Shown: one piece after another, positions 1-6,628 of the stretch | Numbering within the stretch: position 1 is the first letter of the stretch | Layout of the letters: every line of letters begins with the position of its first letter | Source of the DNA: an uncultured Arenimonas sp. | GTDB taxonomy: Bacteria > Pseudomonadota > Gammaproteobacteria > Xanthomonadales > Xanthomonadaceae | Length of the DNA stretch: 9,289 nucleotides | NCBI GenBank assembly: GCA_946885815.1 | Contig: CAMPHE010000053.1 | Coordinates: 1 to 9,289 of the forward strand | Direction: 5' to 3' | Translations under genes and position numbers: made by a program | Notes under the pieces: generated by a model | The model's input: only the letters and a program-made list of their open reading frames with translations | What the model was told of the DNA's origin: nothing | Databases searched by the model: none

Positions 1-85
1 GCACGTATCCGACCAGGTGGCCGAGGTGCAGCGGCCCGTTGGCGTAGGGCAGGGCGGTGGTGACGAAGGCGGGGCGGGGCGGCAT
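1..85 (-). CDS. metG: Methionyl-tRNA synthetase, N-terminal fragment (cut by window edge)
   Basis: Reading the minus strand from the ATG at 85-83 gives 28 complete codons that begin MPPRPAFVTTALPYANGPLH and continue LGHLVGYV. The stretch LPYANGPLHLGHLVGYV is the signature start of class I methionyl-tRNA synthetase. HLGH is the HIGH-type ATP-binding motif, at residues 20-23, where it sits in MetG proteins. The enzyme charges tRNA-Met with methionine in the cytoplasm. The rest of the gene lies beyond base 1. No clear Shine-Dalgarno sequence precedes the ATG. A perfect GATAAT -10 box on the minus strand (122-117) would give a leader of about 25 bases. The gene is divergent from the sulfotransferase at 188. 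Identification is firm despite the short fragment, because the N-terminal motif is diagnostic. Confidence 0.93.
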   Translation of the reverse strand, partial: MPPRPAFVTTALPYANGPLHLGHLVGYV

Positions 86-115
86 GCGGACTCGGCGGGC
101 AGCGGACGGGCCGCA

Positions 116-160
116 CATTATCCCCGAAGCGCCGCGCGCCCGTCGTGACGCGGGATAATG
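116..160. promoter_or_regulatory. Divergent back-to-back promoters for metG and the sulfotransferase
   Basis: Two identical -10 boxes point outwards: GATAAT at 154-159 (plus) and GATAAT at 122-117 (minus). They form a perfect 9-base inverted repeat, CATTATCCC (116-124) and GGGATAATG (152-160), centred near 138. Only 27 bases separate the arms. Both -35 regions therefore fall in this shared interval, at about 131-136 for the plus promoter and 140-145 for the minus one, and neither resembles TTGACA well. The plus -10 box contains an in-frame ATG (158-160), which argues against that ATG as the sulfotransferase start. Promoter activity is inferred from the boxes and their distance to the genes. 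Confidence 0.6.
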
Positions 161-187
161 CCGCGTCCACCGCCACCCGGAAGGCCG

Positions 188-1759
188 ATGACCGATCCCG
201 TGCAGCGCTACCAGGCCGCCGTCGAGGCACTCAATCGCGGCGACTGGCCGAAGGCCGGCGCACTCGCCGACGCACTGGTCGCCGAACGCCCCGACCACGC
301 CGGCGTGCATTTCGTCGCCGGCGTGGCCGCGCTGCAGCTCGGCCGCATGCCGCACGCGATGGCGCGGCTGCAGGCCGCGATCCGCATCAGTCCGCAGCGC
401 CCCGACTACCTGGCGCAGTTCGCGCGCGGGCTGGCGACCGGGCGGATGTTCCGCGAGGCGACTCTCGCCGCCGACCGTGCGCTGGCGATGGGGCCGCAGG
501 ATCCGCTGACGTTCGACACGCTCGGTGTCGTCTACAGCCAGGCCGGCCGGCACGACCGTGCCGTCGCCGTGTTCCGGCAAGCCGTGGCCGCTCTACCGGA
601 CAACCCGGCTTTCCGTTTCAACCTCGCGTCGTCGCTGACCTTCGCGGGCGACATGGACGACGCCGAGGCGGAATACGAAGCCTGCCTGCGGCTGGCGCCG
701 GGCCACGGGCGCGCCCACCTCGCGCTGGCACAGCTGCGTCGGCAGACGCCCGGCCGGGACCACGTCGAGCGGCTGCGGGCCGCGCTGGCTCGGGCGGGCG
801 CCGAGCCGGCGGCGACGATGTACTTCGATCTCGCGCTGGCGAAGGAACTCGAGGACCTCGGCGACCATCCCGCCGCCTTCGCCCACCTGACGGCCGGCAA
901 GCGCGCCGGCGCCCAGGGCCGCGGGTACACGCATGAACGCGACCGCGCGCTGTTCGACGCGGTGGTCGCGTCGTTCCCCGAACCGGTCCCGCACGACGGC
1001 GGTTTCGCGACCGACGAGCCGATTTTCGTGATCGGCATGCCGCGCTCGGGGACGACGCTGGTCGAACGCATCCTGTCGAGCCATCCGCAGGTGCAGAGCT
1101 GCGGCGAACTGCAGAACTTCGGTGTCGCGCTCAAGCGCGCGTCCGGCAGCACGACGCGCCCGATGCTCGACGCCGACACGATCGGCCGCGCCCGCGGCGT
1201 CGACCCGTCGGCGCTCGGCCGGGCCTACCTCGAGAGCACCCGCCCGCAGACCGGCCAGCGGCCACGCTTCATCGACAAGTTTCCGCATAATTTCATCTAC
1301 GCCGGACACATCGCCGCGGCGTTGCCCCGGGCGAAGATCGTCTGCCTGCGACGCCACCCGCTGGACACCTGCCTGGGCAATTTCCGCCAGCTGTTCGCGC
1401 TGACGTCGCCGTTCTACGACTATTCGTTCGACCTGCTCGACACCGGCCGCTACTACCTGCAGTTCGACCGGCTGATGGCGCACTGGCGCCGGGTGCTGCC
1501 GGGGCGGATCCTCGAATTCGACTACGAGGCGCTGGTGGCGGGGCAGGAGGCGCAGAGCCGGCGGCTGCTCGAGTTCTGCGGCCTGCCGTGGGACGACGCC
1601 GTGCTGCGCTTCCAGGACAACGCCGCACCGGTCGCGACGGCGAGCGCGGTGCAGGTGCGCGAACCGCTGAACGCGAAGTCGGTCGGCCGCTGGAAACGAT
1701 TCGAAACCGAACTGGCACCGCTGCGCGCGTTGCTGCGCGACGGCGGGCTGGACGTCTGA
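188..1759 (+). CDS. TPR-repeat sulfotransferase, TPST-like catalytic domain (523 aa)
   Basis: Predicted PAPS-dependent sulfotransferase with an N-terminal helical repeat half. Residues about 1-260 form tetratricopeptide-like helix pairs, for example the segment near 106-140 with LGVVYSQAGRHDRAVAVFRQ, then one near 141-172. The catalytic domain starts near 277. GMPRSGTTLVERIL (283-296) is the 5'-phosphosulfate-binding loop. CGE (305-307) places a glutamate where tyrosylprotein sulfotransferases carry their catalytic base. LRRHPLDTCLGNF (387-399) fits the 3'-phosphate-binding segment. No signal peptide is visible, so it is probably cytoplasmic. I chose the ATG at 188 because GGAAGG lies at 179-184. 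The upstream in-frame ATG at 158 sits inside the predicted -10 box. The gene is convergent with the TonB receptor. The acceptor is unknown: the TPR half may bind a protein or peptide, but small-molecule or glycan acceptors remain possible. Confidence 0.87.
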   Translation: MTDPVQRYQAAVEALNRGDWPKAGALADALVAERPDHAGVHFVAGVAALQLGRMPHAMARLQAAIRISPQRPDYLAQFARGLATGRMFREATLAADRALAMGPQDPLTFDTLGVVYSQAGRHDRAVAVFRQAVAALPDNPAFRFNLASSLTFAGDMDDAEAEYEACLRLAPGHGRAHLALAQLRRQTPGRDHVERLRAALARAGAEPAATMYFDLALAKELEDLGDHPAAFAHLTAGKRAGAQGRGYTHERDRALFDAVVASFPEPVPHDGGFATDEPIFVIGMPRSGTTLVERILSSHPQVQSCGELQNFGVALKRASGSTTRPMLDADTIGRARGVDPSALGRAYLESTRPQTGQRPRFIDKFPHNFIYAGHIAAALPRAKIVCLRRHPLDTCLGNFRQLFALTSPFYDYSFDLLDTGRYYLQFDRLMAHWRRVLPGRILEFDYEALVAGQEAQSRRLLEFCGLPWDDAVLRFQDNAAPVATASAVQVREPLNAKSVGRWKRFETELAPLRALLRDGGLDV

Positions 1760-1760
1760 T

Positions 1761-1776
1761 CCCGCGCCGCCGCGGG
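1761..1776 (+). other. GC hairpin just after the sulfotransferase stop
   Basis: CCCGCG (1761-1766) and CGCGGG (1771-1776) form a perfect 6-base stem with a CCGC loop, one base after the TGA stop. No T-run follows, so alone it is not an intrinsic terminator. It may protect the 3' end or assist the larger hairpin at 1798-1821. Confidence 0.4.
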
Positions 1777-1792
1777 CGCCACCACCGGCCGC

Positions 1793-1821
1793 AAAAAAAA
1801 CCCCGCCCGAAGGCGGGGTTT
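1793..1821. terminator. Intrinsic terminator between convergent genes, strongest for the minus strand
   Basis: AAACCCCGCC (1798-1807) pairs perfectly with GGCGGGGTTT (1812-1821), giving a 10-base stem around a 4-base loop. Read on the minus strand, the loop is UUCG closed by C-G, the very stable tetraloop. The stem then runs directly into T8 (the A8 at 1793-1800 on the plus strand). This is a textbook terminator 22 bases after the TonB receptor stop. On the plus strand the stem is followed only by TTTCCGTTT, so termination of the sulfotransferase transcript should be weaker, though the element may work in both directions. Confidence 0.9.
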
Positions 1822-1842
1822 CCGTTTCATCCGACCTCGCGG

Positions 1843-4659
1843 TCAGAACGTGTAGCGGCCTTCGAAGTAGTAGGACCGGCCGAACACGTCGTACTGCGCG
1901 CTGTTGTACGGCGCGCCGCTCGTGCCGGGGAAGGTGTGGTCTTCCGGCGGCATGTCGTCGAGCAGGTTGTTGACCATGAACGAGAACTCGAGGCTGTCGA
2001 TCGCCTGCCACGACACCGAGGCGTTCCAGCGGGTGTAGGACGGCAGGTCCCCGGCGAGGCCCAGCGGATCGGGCTGGTCGTCGTAGACGCGGGCCCGGTA
2101 GTTGGGCGTGTTGTCCATCCAGTTCGCGTACAGCGTGCTGGACCAGCGGTCGCCGCGCCACGTGAGCGAGGCATCTGCCTTGTTGTGCGGGTCGGACGAC
2201 CAGCCCGGACGCTTCAGCAGGTCGATCGGCTCGTCACCGGTGTACGGCGTGTAGGTGTGGTCCACCATGTGCGTGAAGTTTCCGCGCACGATGAACTCGC
2301 CCACGCCCTCCCAGTCCCAGCCGTAGTTCACGGAAGCGACCAGCGCCTCGACGGTCTCGTTGGAGACATTCACCTTCGGGGTGAAGATCTCGTTGATCGC
2401 GCCGGTGCTGCCGCGGATGACCTGCGCCAGCGCGGCCACGCATGTCGGCGAATTGATGTCGAGCTCGCCGAGGCGGCAGCGCGCCTCGGTCAGGGCCAGT
2501 TCGCCGGCGCTCTGCGTGTTGACCTGGTCGCTGATGTCCCAGCTGTGGTAGTCCACCGAAACCGAGAAACGCTCGAACGGCGCGAATACCATGCCCACCG
2601 TCCAGACGTCGGCCTCGATCGGATCCAGGTCCGTGCTGCCGGTCTGGGTGCCGAAGAACTGGCGGCTCGAATAGGCGGCCGGGCAGTCGCCCGGGGCGTC
2701 CACGTACGAGTAACCGAGCAGCGCGCAGTTGTAGTAGTCGGTCACGAACGAGTAGTACCCGCTTTCGCCCTGGTAGAGGTCGGGCAGGCTCGGCGCCTTG
2801 AACGCGGTGCCGTACTTGCCGCGGAACAGCAGCGACTCCATCGGCCGGAACTCGAGGCCCACCGAGTACGTCGGCGCGTCCATCGTCCGGCCGTCGAACT
2901 GGTAGGCGTCGTAGCGCGCCGACACCGTGGTGGTGAACATGTCGTGCCACGGCAGGCGCAGCTCGCCGGTCACCGCGTACCGTTCGCGGTCACCGCCACC
3001 GGCCACCGCCGTCGTGCCCCAGACGTCGCCGTTCAGGTAGCCCGGGTGCGGGGTGTAATCCCACTCCTGCGTGCCGAGTTCGATCGCGACCGCGAGGCCG
3101 GCATCGCCGCCGCCGAGGCCGAAAAGCGAACCGTTGATGACCTGCGCGCGGATGAAGTCGTCCTTGGTCTCGCTGCGCGACACGGCGTAGCCGGTCATCG
3201 ACGCCATCTGCTCCGGCGTCAGCAGCGTGTAGAACGCGGCGTAGTCGGGATCGAACACCGGGTAGGTGTTGTAGTACGGATCCCAGCCGAGCTGCGGGCC
3301 GAGCACCAGGTCCTGGAAGAACTGGTTCATCGGATCGGCCCAGCGAACCCAGCCGTGCTCGTCGAGGTCGTAGCGGGTGATGCTCGCCCCGATGTCGTAG
3401 TCCCAGTTCGACGAGCCGAACGTGCCCTCGACGCCGAACGTCACCGCCCACGCCTGCGACTTGTCGATGTTCATCGAGTTCTCGAACCCGCCCATGTCCT
3501 CCGGCACGAAGGCGCGCTGCAGGTTCATGAAGTCGTCGAGGTTCGGGTCGTAGAAGTAGCCCCACTCGACACCGGTGCCCCACCACGTGAAGTTCGAACC
3601 GATGTGGTAGGCGATGTTCTCCTTGCTCATCAGCACGTCGCCGTAGAGCGTCGCGTTGTCGGCGATGTCGAACGTCATGTGGGCGTAGAGCTGGTGCGCT
3701 TCCTTGCTGTTCTGCAGGGTGCGGTAGCCGGGCGAATTGAACGAACCGCAGTAGAAGCCGTCACCGAAACCGGGCCGTTCCTGCTGGTCGACGCCGCCGT
3801 TGAAGCCGCTGGAAACGGCGTCGCAGGCGTCGTCCGGCACCAGCCAGTTGTACGAGGTGAACGGGCTGTAGACCAGCCAGTCGCGACTGGCGATCGGCGC
3901 GCTGGTGCCGTCCTCGTAGAACTGGCTGGTGATGTCGCGCTGGTAACCCCAGATGGCGTCGCGCTTCTCGGTCTGGAGGCCGAGCAGCATGTTGAAGCGC
4001 TCGTCGTCGCTGGAGAAGCCGGTGGCGAAGCTGGCACGGATGCTGGAGCCGCCGCCGCGCTCGAACCAGCCGCCGCGCAGCGTCGCGACCGAACCGTCCA
4101 TCGACTTCTTCAGGATGATGTTCACGACGCCGGCGATCGCGTCCGAGCCGTACAGCGACGACTGGCCGCCCGGCAGGATCTCGATGCGGTCGACCAGGTC
4201 GATCGGCACGCCGCTGATGTTGTTGAAGGCCTCGCCGCCGTTGTACAGCGCGGGGTAGTTCTGCAGCGGGCGACCGTCGATCAGGAACTTGGTGAAGCCG
4301 ACCGGCAGGCCGAACATCGAGATCGTCTCCGCGCCCTGCGTGAACGACGCCGACGTCTGCGACCCCTGGATGCCGCCGACCGAGAAGCTCGACTCCTGCA
4401 GCACGTCCGAAACGCTCGTGAACCCGCGCGCGGAGATGTCCTCGGCCGTGATCACGATCACGGGCGTCGCGGTCTCGATCTGCGACTGCGGGATCAGCGA
4501 CCCGGTGACAACGACCTTGTCGAGGGTGGTGACGTCCTCGTCCTCCCCGGTATCGGTCGCGTCCTGCGCCAGCGCGAGGCCGGACGCCGGAATCAGCAAC
4601 GCGGCGAACAGGGCCGCGCTGAGGCGGCTCTTTTTCGGTGTTCTCTTTCGATACGTCAT
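1843..4659 (-). CDS. TonB-dependent outer-membrane receptor (938 aa), cargo unknown
   Basis: Active-transport receptor of the outer membrane, driven by TonB-ExbB-ExbD. The start MTYRKRTPKKSR is followed by a hydrophobic run and ALA (29-31), a good signal peptide with cleavage near residue 31 or 32. An acidic linker (residues 33-42) precedes the TonB-box-like TTLDKVVVTGS (44-54). The plug covers about 55-185, with LIDGRPLQNYP (126-136), VDRIEILPGGQSSLYGSDAI (156-175) and GVVNIILKK at its end. The rest is beta-barrel sequence ending in an aromatic (GRYTF), the usual last strand recognised by the BAM complex. All six cysteines occur as three close pairs: 279/304, 645/659 and 728/740. The ATG at 4659 is preferred because the signal peptide starts there, although the reading frame is open further upstream. 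The gene is intact and has its own promoter and terminator. Substrate is not identifiable: siderophore, glycan, peptide or cobalamin-type cargo are all possible. Confidence 0.93.
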   Translation of the reverse strand: MTYRKRTPKKSRLSAALFAALLIPASGLALAQDATDTGEDEDVTTLDKVVVTGSLIPQSQIETATPVIVITAEDISARGFTSVSDVLQESSFSVGGIQGSQTSASFTQGAETISMFGLPVGFTKFLIDGRPLQNYPALYNGGEAFNNISGVPIDLVDRIEILPGGQSSLYGSDAIAGVVNIILKKSMDGSVATLRGGWFERGGGSSIRASFATGFSSDDERFNMLLGLQTEKRDAIWGYQRDITSQFYEDGTSAPIASRDWLVYSPFTSYNWLVPDDACDAVSSGFNGGVDQQERPGFGDGFYCGSFNSPGYRTLQNSKEAHQLYAHMTFDIADNATLYGDVLMSKENIAYHIGSNFTWWGTGVEWGYFYDPNLDDFMNLQRAFVPEDMGGFENSMNIDKSQAWAVTFGVEGTFGSSNWDYDIGASITRYDLDEHGWVRWADPMNQFFQDLVLGPQLGWDPYYNTYPVFDPDYAAFYTLLTPEQMASMTGYAVSRSETKDDFIRAQVINGSLFGLGGGDAGLAVAIELGTQEWDYTPHPGYLNGDVWGTTAVAGGGDRERYAVTGELRLPWHDMFTTTVSARYDAYQFDGRTMDAPTYSVGLEFRPMESLLFRGKYGTAFKAPSLPDLYQGESGYYSFVTDYYNCALLGYSYVDAPGDCPAAYSSRQFFGTQTGSTDLDPIEADVWTVGMVFAPFERFSVSVDYHSWDISDQVNTQSAGELALTEARCRLGELDINSPTCVAALAQVIRGSTGAINEIFTPKVNVSNETVEALVASVNYGWDWEGVGEFIVRGNFTHMVDHTYTPYTGDEPIDLLKRPGWSSDPHNKADASLTWRGDRWSSTLYANWMDNTPNYRARVYDDQPDPLGLAGDLPSYTRWNASVSWQAIDSLEFSFMVNNLLDDMPPEDHTFPGTSGAPYNSAQYDVFGRSYYFEGRYTF

Positions 4660-4701
4660 GAGTGATTGACCCCTATCTGGTTTCGGAATGGCACCGCAGA
4701 A

Positions 4702-4742
4702 GCTCCCCGGAGCCTGCCCCCCTTGACTTCCGGCAGGGGGGC
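4702..4742. other. Inverted repeats in the TonB receptor leader
   Basis: GCCCCCC (4716-4722) and GGGGGGC (4736-4742) are a perfect 7-base inverted repeat with a 13-base loop. An alternative pairing uses CCTGCC (4713-4718) with GGCAGG (4732-4737), so the two stems exclude each other. A smaller stem, GCTC (4702-4705) with GAGC (4710-4713), lies next to it. On the minus strand all of this falls in the predicted 5' leader of the receptor mRNA, about 40-80 bases before the ATG. No known riboswitch is recognised. Possible roles are mRNA stability, an attenuator-like switch or an operator. Confidence 0.4.
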
Positions 4743-4748
4743 TGGCCG

Positions 4749-4777
4749 AACGTAACGTGTCCGTAACATTCGTGCAA
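4749..4777 (-). promoter_or_regulatory. Predicted sigma70 promoter of the TonB receptor, with GTTACG direct repeats
   Basis: On the minus strand, TTGCAC (4777-4772) is followed after exactly 17 bases by TACGTT (4754-4749), a reasonable -35/-10 pair. This would start transcription near 4742 and give a leader of about 80 bases. The spacer holds GTTACG twice (seen as CGTAAC at 4751-4756 and 4762-4767), 11 bases apart, or one helical turn. That spacing suits a regulator binding one face of the DNA. The regulator is not identifiable from the sequence. Confidence 0.45.
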
Positions 4778-4828
4778 ACGATTACGCCCGGCCCGGCCCG
4801 TGCGTGCCGGAAGACGCCCGGCGCGGGC

Positions 4829-4857
4829 GATAATCGAGGTCCCGATTTCCCGGAAGG
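4829..4857 (+). promoter_or_regulatory. mrp -10 box and ribosome binding site
   Basis: GATAAT at 4829-4834 is a perfect plus-strand -10 box 27 bases before the mrp ATG. No convincing -35 box lies 16-18 bases upstream. GGAAGG at 4852-4857 is the Shine-Dalgarno sequence, four bases before the ATG at 4862. It fixes this start over more upstream in-frame options. The arrangement closely copies that of the sulfotransferase (GATAAT, then GGAAGG, then ATG). Confidence 0.6.
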
Positions 4858-4861
4858 CGCC

Positions 4862-5944
4862 ATGACCCCGATTCCCCCCGCCCTGCAGCCGGCCCTCGGT
4901 GCGCTCGTCGATCCGTATTCCGGCCGCCCGGTCGCCGAATCCGTGCGCGGCGCCGCGATCGACGGCGACCGCGTCGCGGTGGAGATCCAGCTCGGCTACC
5001 CGGCCGCCGGCTGGCACGCGGCGCTGGCCGGCCAGGTCCGCGACGCCATCGAGGCGCTCCCCGGCATCGCCCGCGCGACGGTGTCGGTGACCTCGCGGGT
5101 CCACGCCCACCGCGTGCAGAAGGACCTGACGCCGCTGCCGGAGGTGAAGAACATCATCGCGGTCGCGTCGGGCAAGGGCGGCGTCGGCAAGTCGACGACG
5201 GCGGTGAACCTGGCGCTGGCGCTGCAGGCCGAAGGCGCGGCGGTCGGCGTGCTCGACGCCGACATCTACGGCCCGTCGATTCCGAAGATGCTGGGGCTGT
5301 CCGGGCGGCCGGACAGCCCCGACGGCAAGTCGATCGAGCCGAAGGTCGGGCACGGCCTGCAGGCGATGTCCATCGGCCTGCTGATCGACGAGGACACGCC
5401 GATGATCTGGCGCGGCCCGATGGTGACCCAGGCGCTGCAGCAGCTGCTCAACGACACCCGCTGGAAAGGCCTCGACTACCTCGTGATCGATCTGCCGCCC
5501 GGTACCGGCGACATCCAGCTGACGCTGGCGCAGCGGGTGCCGGTATCCGGCGCGGTCGTCGTCACGACGCCGCAGGACATCGCCACGCTGGACGCGCGCA
5601 AGGCGCTGCAGATGTTCGGCAAGGTCGAGGTGCCCGTCCTGGGCATCGTCGAGAACATGGCCGTGCACGTGTGCTCGGCCTGCGGCCACGCCGAGCACGT
5701 GTTCGGCGCCGGTGGCGGCGAACGGATGGCGGCGCAGTACGGCGTGCCGCAGCTGGGATCGCTGCCGCTGGACATCCGGATACGCGAGCAGGCCGATTCG
5801 GGCACGCCGACGGTGGCGGCCGCGCCGGACTCGCCGCTGGCGCTGGCGTATCGGGACATCGCCCGGCGCACCGCGGCGCGGCTCGCGCAGCAGGCGCGCA
5901 ACAAGTCGATCGCGATGCCCGGCATCGTCATAAGCAACACCTGA
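4862..5944 (+). CDS. mrp: Mrp/ApbC iron-sulfur cluster carrier ATPase (360 aa)
   Basis: P-loop ATPase of the Mrp/NBP35 family, which binds [4Fe-4S] clusters and hands them to apo-proteins in the cytoplasm. Residues about 8-80 match the N-terminal MIP18-type domain. SGKGGVGKST (103-112) is the deviant Walker A motif with its signature lysine. DADIYGPSIPKMLG (132-145) and DLPPGTGDIQLT (210-221) are family hallmarks. CSAC (271-274) is the CxxC pair that ligates a bridging cluster in the dimer. Length matches typical Mrp proteins. The ATG at 4862 is supported by the GGAAGG site and by the domain beginning. The stop overlaps the start of the DUF1287 gene (TGATG), implying coupled translation. A perfect 12-base hairpin lies inside the coding sequence at 5293-5320. 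In E. coli mrp directly neighbours metG; here 4.7 kb separates them. Confidence 0.96.
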   Translation: MTPIPPALQPALGALVDPYSGRPVAESVRGAAIDGDRVAVEIQLGYPAAGWHAALAGQVRDAIEALPGIARATVSVTSRVHAHRVQKDLTPLPEVKNIIAVASGKGGVGKSTTAVNLALALQAEGAAVGVLDADIYGPSIPKMLGLSGRPDSPDGKSIEPKVGHGLQAMSIGLLIDEDTPMIWRGPMVTQALQQLLNDTRWKGLDYLVIDLPPGTGDIQLTLAQRVPVSGAVVVTTPQDIATLDARKALQMFGKVEVPVLGIVENMAVHVCSACGHAEHVFGAGGGERMAAQYGVPQLGSLPLDIRIREQADSGTPTVAAAPDSPLALAYRDIARRTAARLAQQARNKSIAMPGIVISNT

Positions 5945-6603
5945 TGCCGGTGCGCCGCGCCGCCGCCGGGCTGCTCGCCGCCGTCGTGGCGCTCGGGGTC
6001 GCGGCGGCGGCCCCGGCTGCGCCCCGCGTGCAGGCCCCGCCGCGCGCCGCGACACCGGCGGAGCGGACGGCGGCGACGATCGTCGAGGCCGCCCACGCCC
6101 AGGTGGGCATCACGCTCGTCTACGACCCGTCGTATGTGCGGCTCGACTACCCGGGCGGCGACGTGCCGCCGGAGCGCGGGGTCTGCGCCGATGTCGTGAT
6201 CCGGGCACTGCGCGCCGCCGGCATCGACCTGCAGCGGGCGGTGCACGAGGACATGCGCCGGCATTTCGGCGCCTACCCGCAGAACTGGGGCCTCGCGCGA
6301 CCCGACCGCAACATCGACCATCGGCGCGTGCCGAACCTCGAAACCTGGTTCCGGCGGGCGGGGCACGCCCTCCCGGCGACGACGGATCCGGCCGACTACC
6401 GGCCGGGCGACCTCGTCAGCTGGCGGCTGCCGGGAAACCTGCCCCACATCGGCGTCGTTTCGACGCGGCGCGCGCCCGGCCGCGACCGGCGGCCCCTGGT
6501 CGTGCACAACATCGGCGCCGGAACGCGCGTGGAGGACGTGCTTTTCGCGTGGACCCCGGTCGGCCATTTCCGGCCCGGCGCGTCGGACGACGCCCCGCGA
6601 TAG
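5944..6603 (+). CDS. Exported DUF1287-family protein (219 aa)
   Basis: Start ATG (5944-5946) shares its A with the TGA stop of mrp, so translation is probably coupled; no strong ribosome binding site is visible. The N-terminus MPVRRAAAGLLAAVVALGVA plus a following Ala-rich APAA stretch looks like a cleavable signal peptide, placing the product in the periplasm. The body matches the DUF1287 family (E. coli YijF type) from memory of its pattern: VGITLVYDPSYVRLDYPGGD (54-73), GVCADVVIRALR (79-90), DRNIDHRRVPNLETWF (121-136), DYRPGDLVSW (151-160), HIGVVS (168-173) and VVHNIGAG (186-193). Cys81 with His168 or His188 suggests a papain/NlpC-P60-like cysteine hydrolase, perhaps acting on cell wall, but this is inference and no activity is known to me. 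Reading frames further upstream are mrp shadow. Confidence 0.83.
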   Translation: MPVRRAAAGLLAAVVALGVAAAAPAAPRVQAPPRAATPAERTAATIVEAAHAQVGITLVYDPSYVRLDYPGGDVPPERGVCADVVIRALRAAGIDLQRAVHEDMRRHFGAYPQNWGLARPDRNIDHRRVPNLETWFRRAGHALPATTDPADYRPGDLVSWRLPGNLPHIGVVSTRRAPGRDRRPLVVHNIGAGTRVEDVLFAWTPVGHFRPGASDDAPR

Positions 6604-6628
6604 CGCGCCGTCGCCGCGCGCGGGCCGG

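Noticed and set aside
158..187. Upstream ATG that would add ten residues to the sulfotransferase
   Set aside because: The ATG is part of the GATAATG promoter box, has no ribosome binding site, and encodes a proline-rich stub. The ATG at 188 has GGAAGG in place.
593..2161. Long minus-strand frame of 522 codons opposite the sulfotransferase
   Set aside because: Arg-rich antisense sequence that runs across the terminator hairpin into another gene; no recognisable domain or ribosome binding site.
1588..4665. Open plus-strand frame of 1025 codons opposite the TonB receptor
   Set aside because: It is a shadow of the GC-rich codon use of the receptor gene. The product is Val/Arg/Ala-rich without domains, while the minus strand encodes a complete receptor with signal peptide, plug and barrel end.
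4723..4728. TTGACT as a -35 box for a plus-strand promoter
   Set aside because: No acceptable -10 box lies 16-18 bases downstream, and the mrp GATAAT box is about 100 bases away.
4757..4861. N-terminal extension of Mrp by 35 residues
   Set aside because: It would include the predicted promoter box and ribosome binding site. Homologous Mrp proteins begin near the chosen ATG.
4660..4863. N-terminal extension of the TonB receptor by 68 residues
   Set aside because: It would bury the signal peptide internally and cover the promoter and leader. It is simply an open frame in GC-rich DNA.
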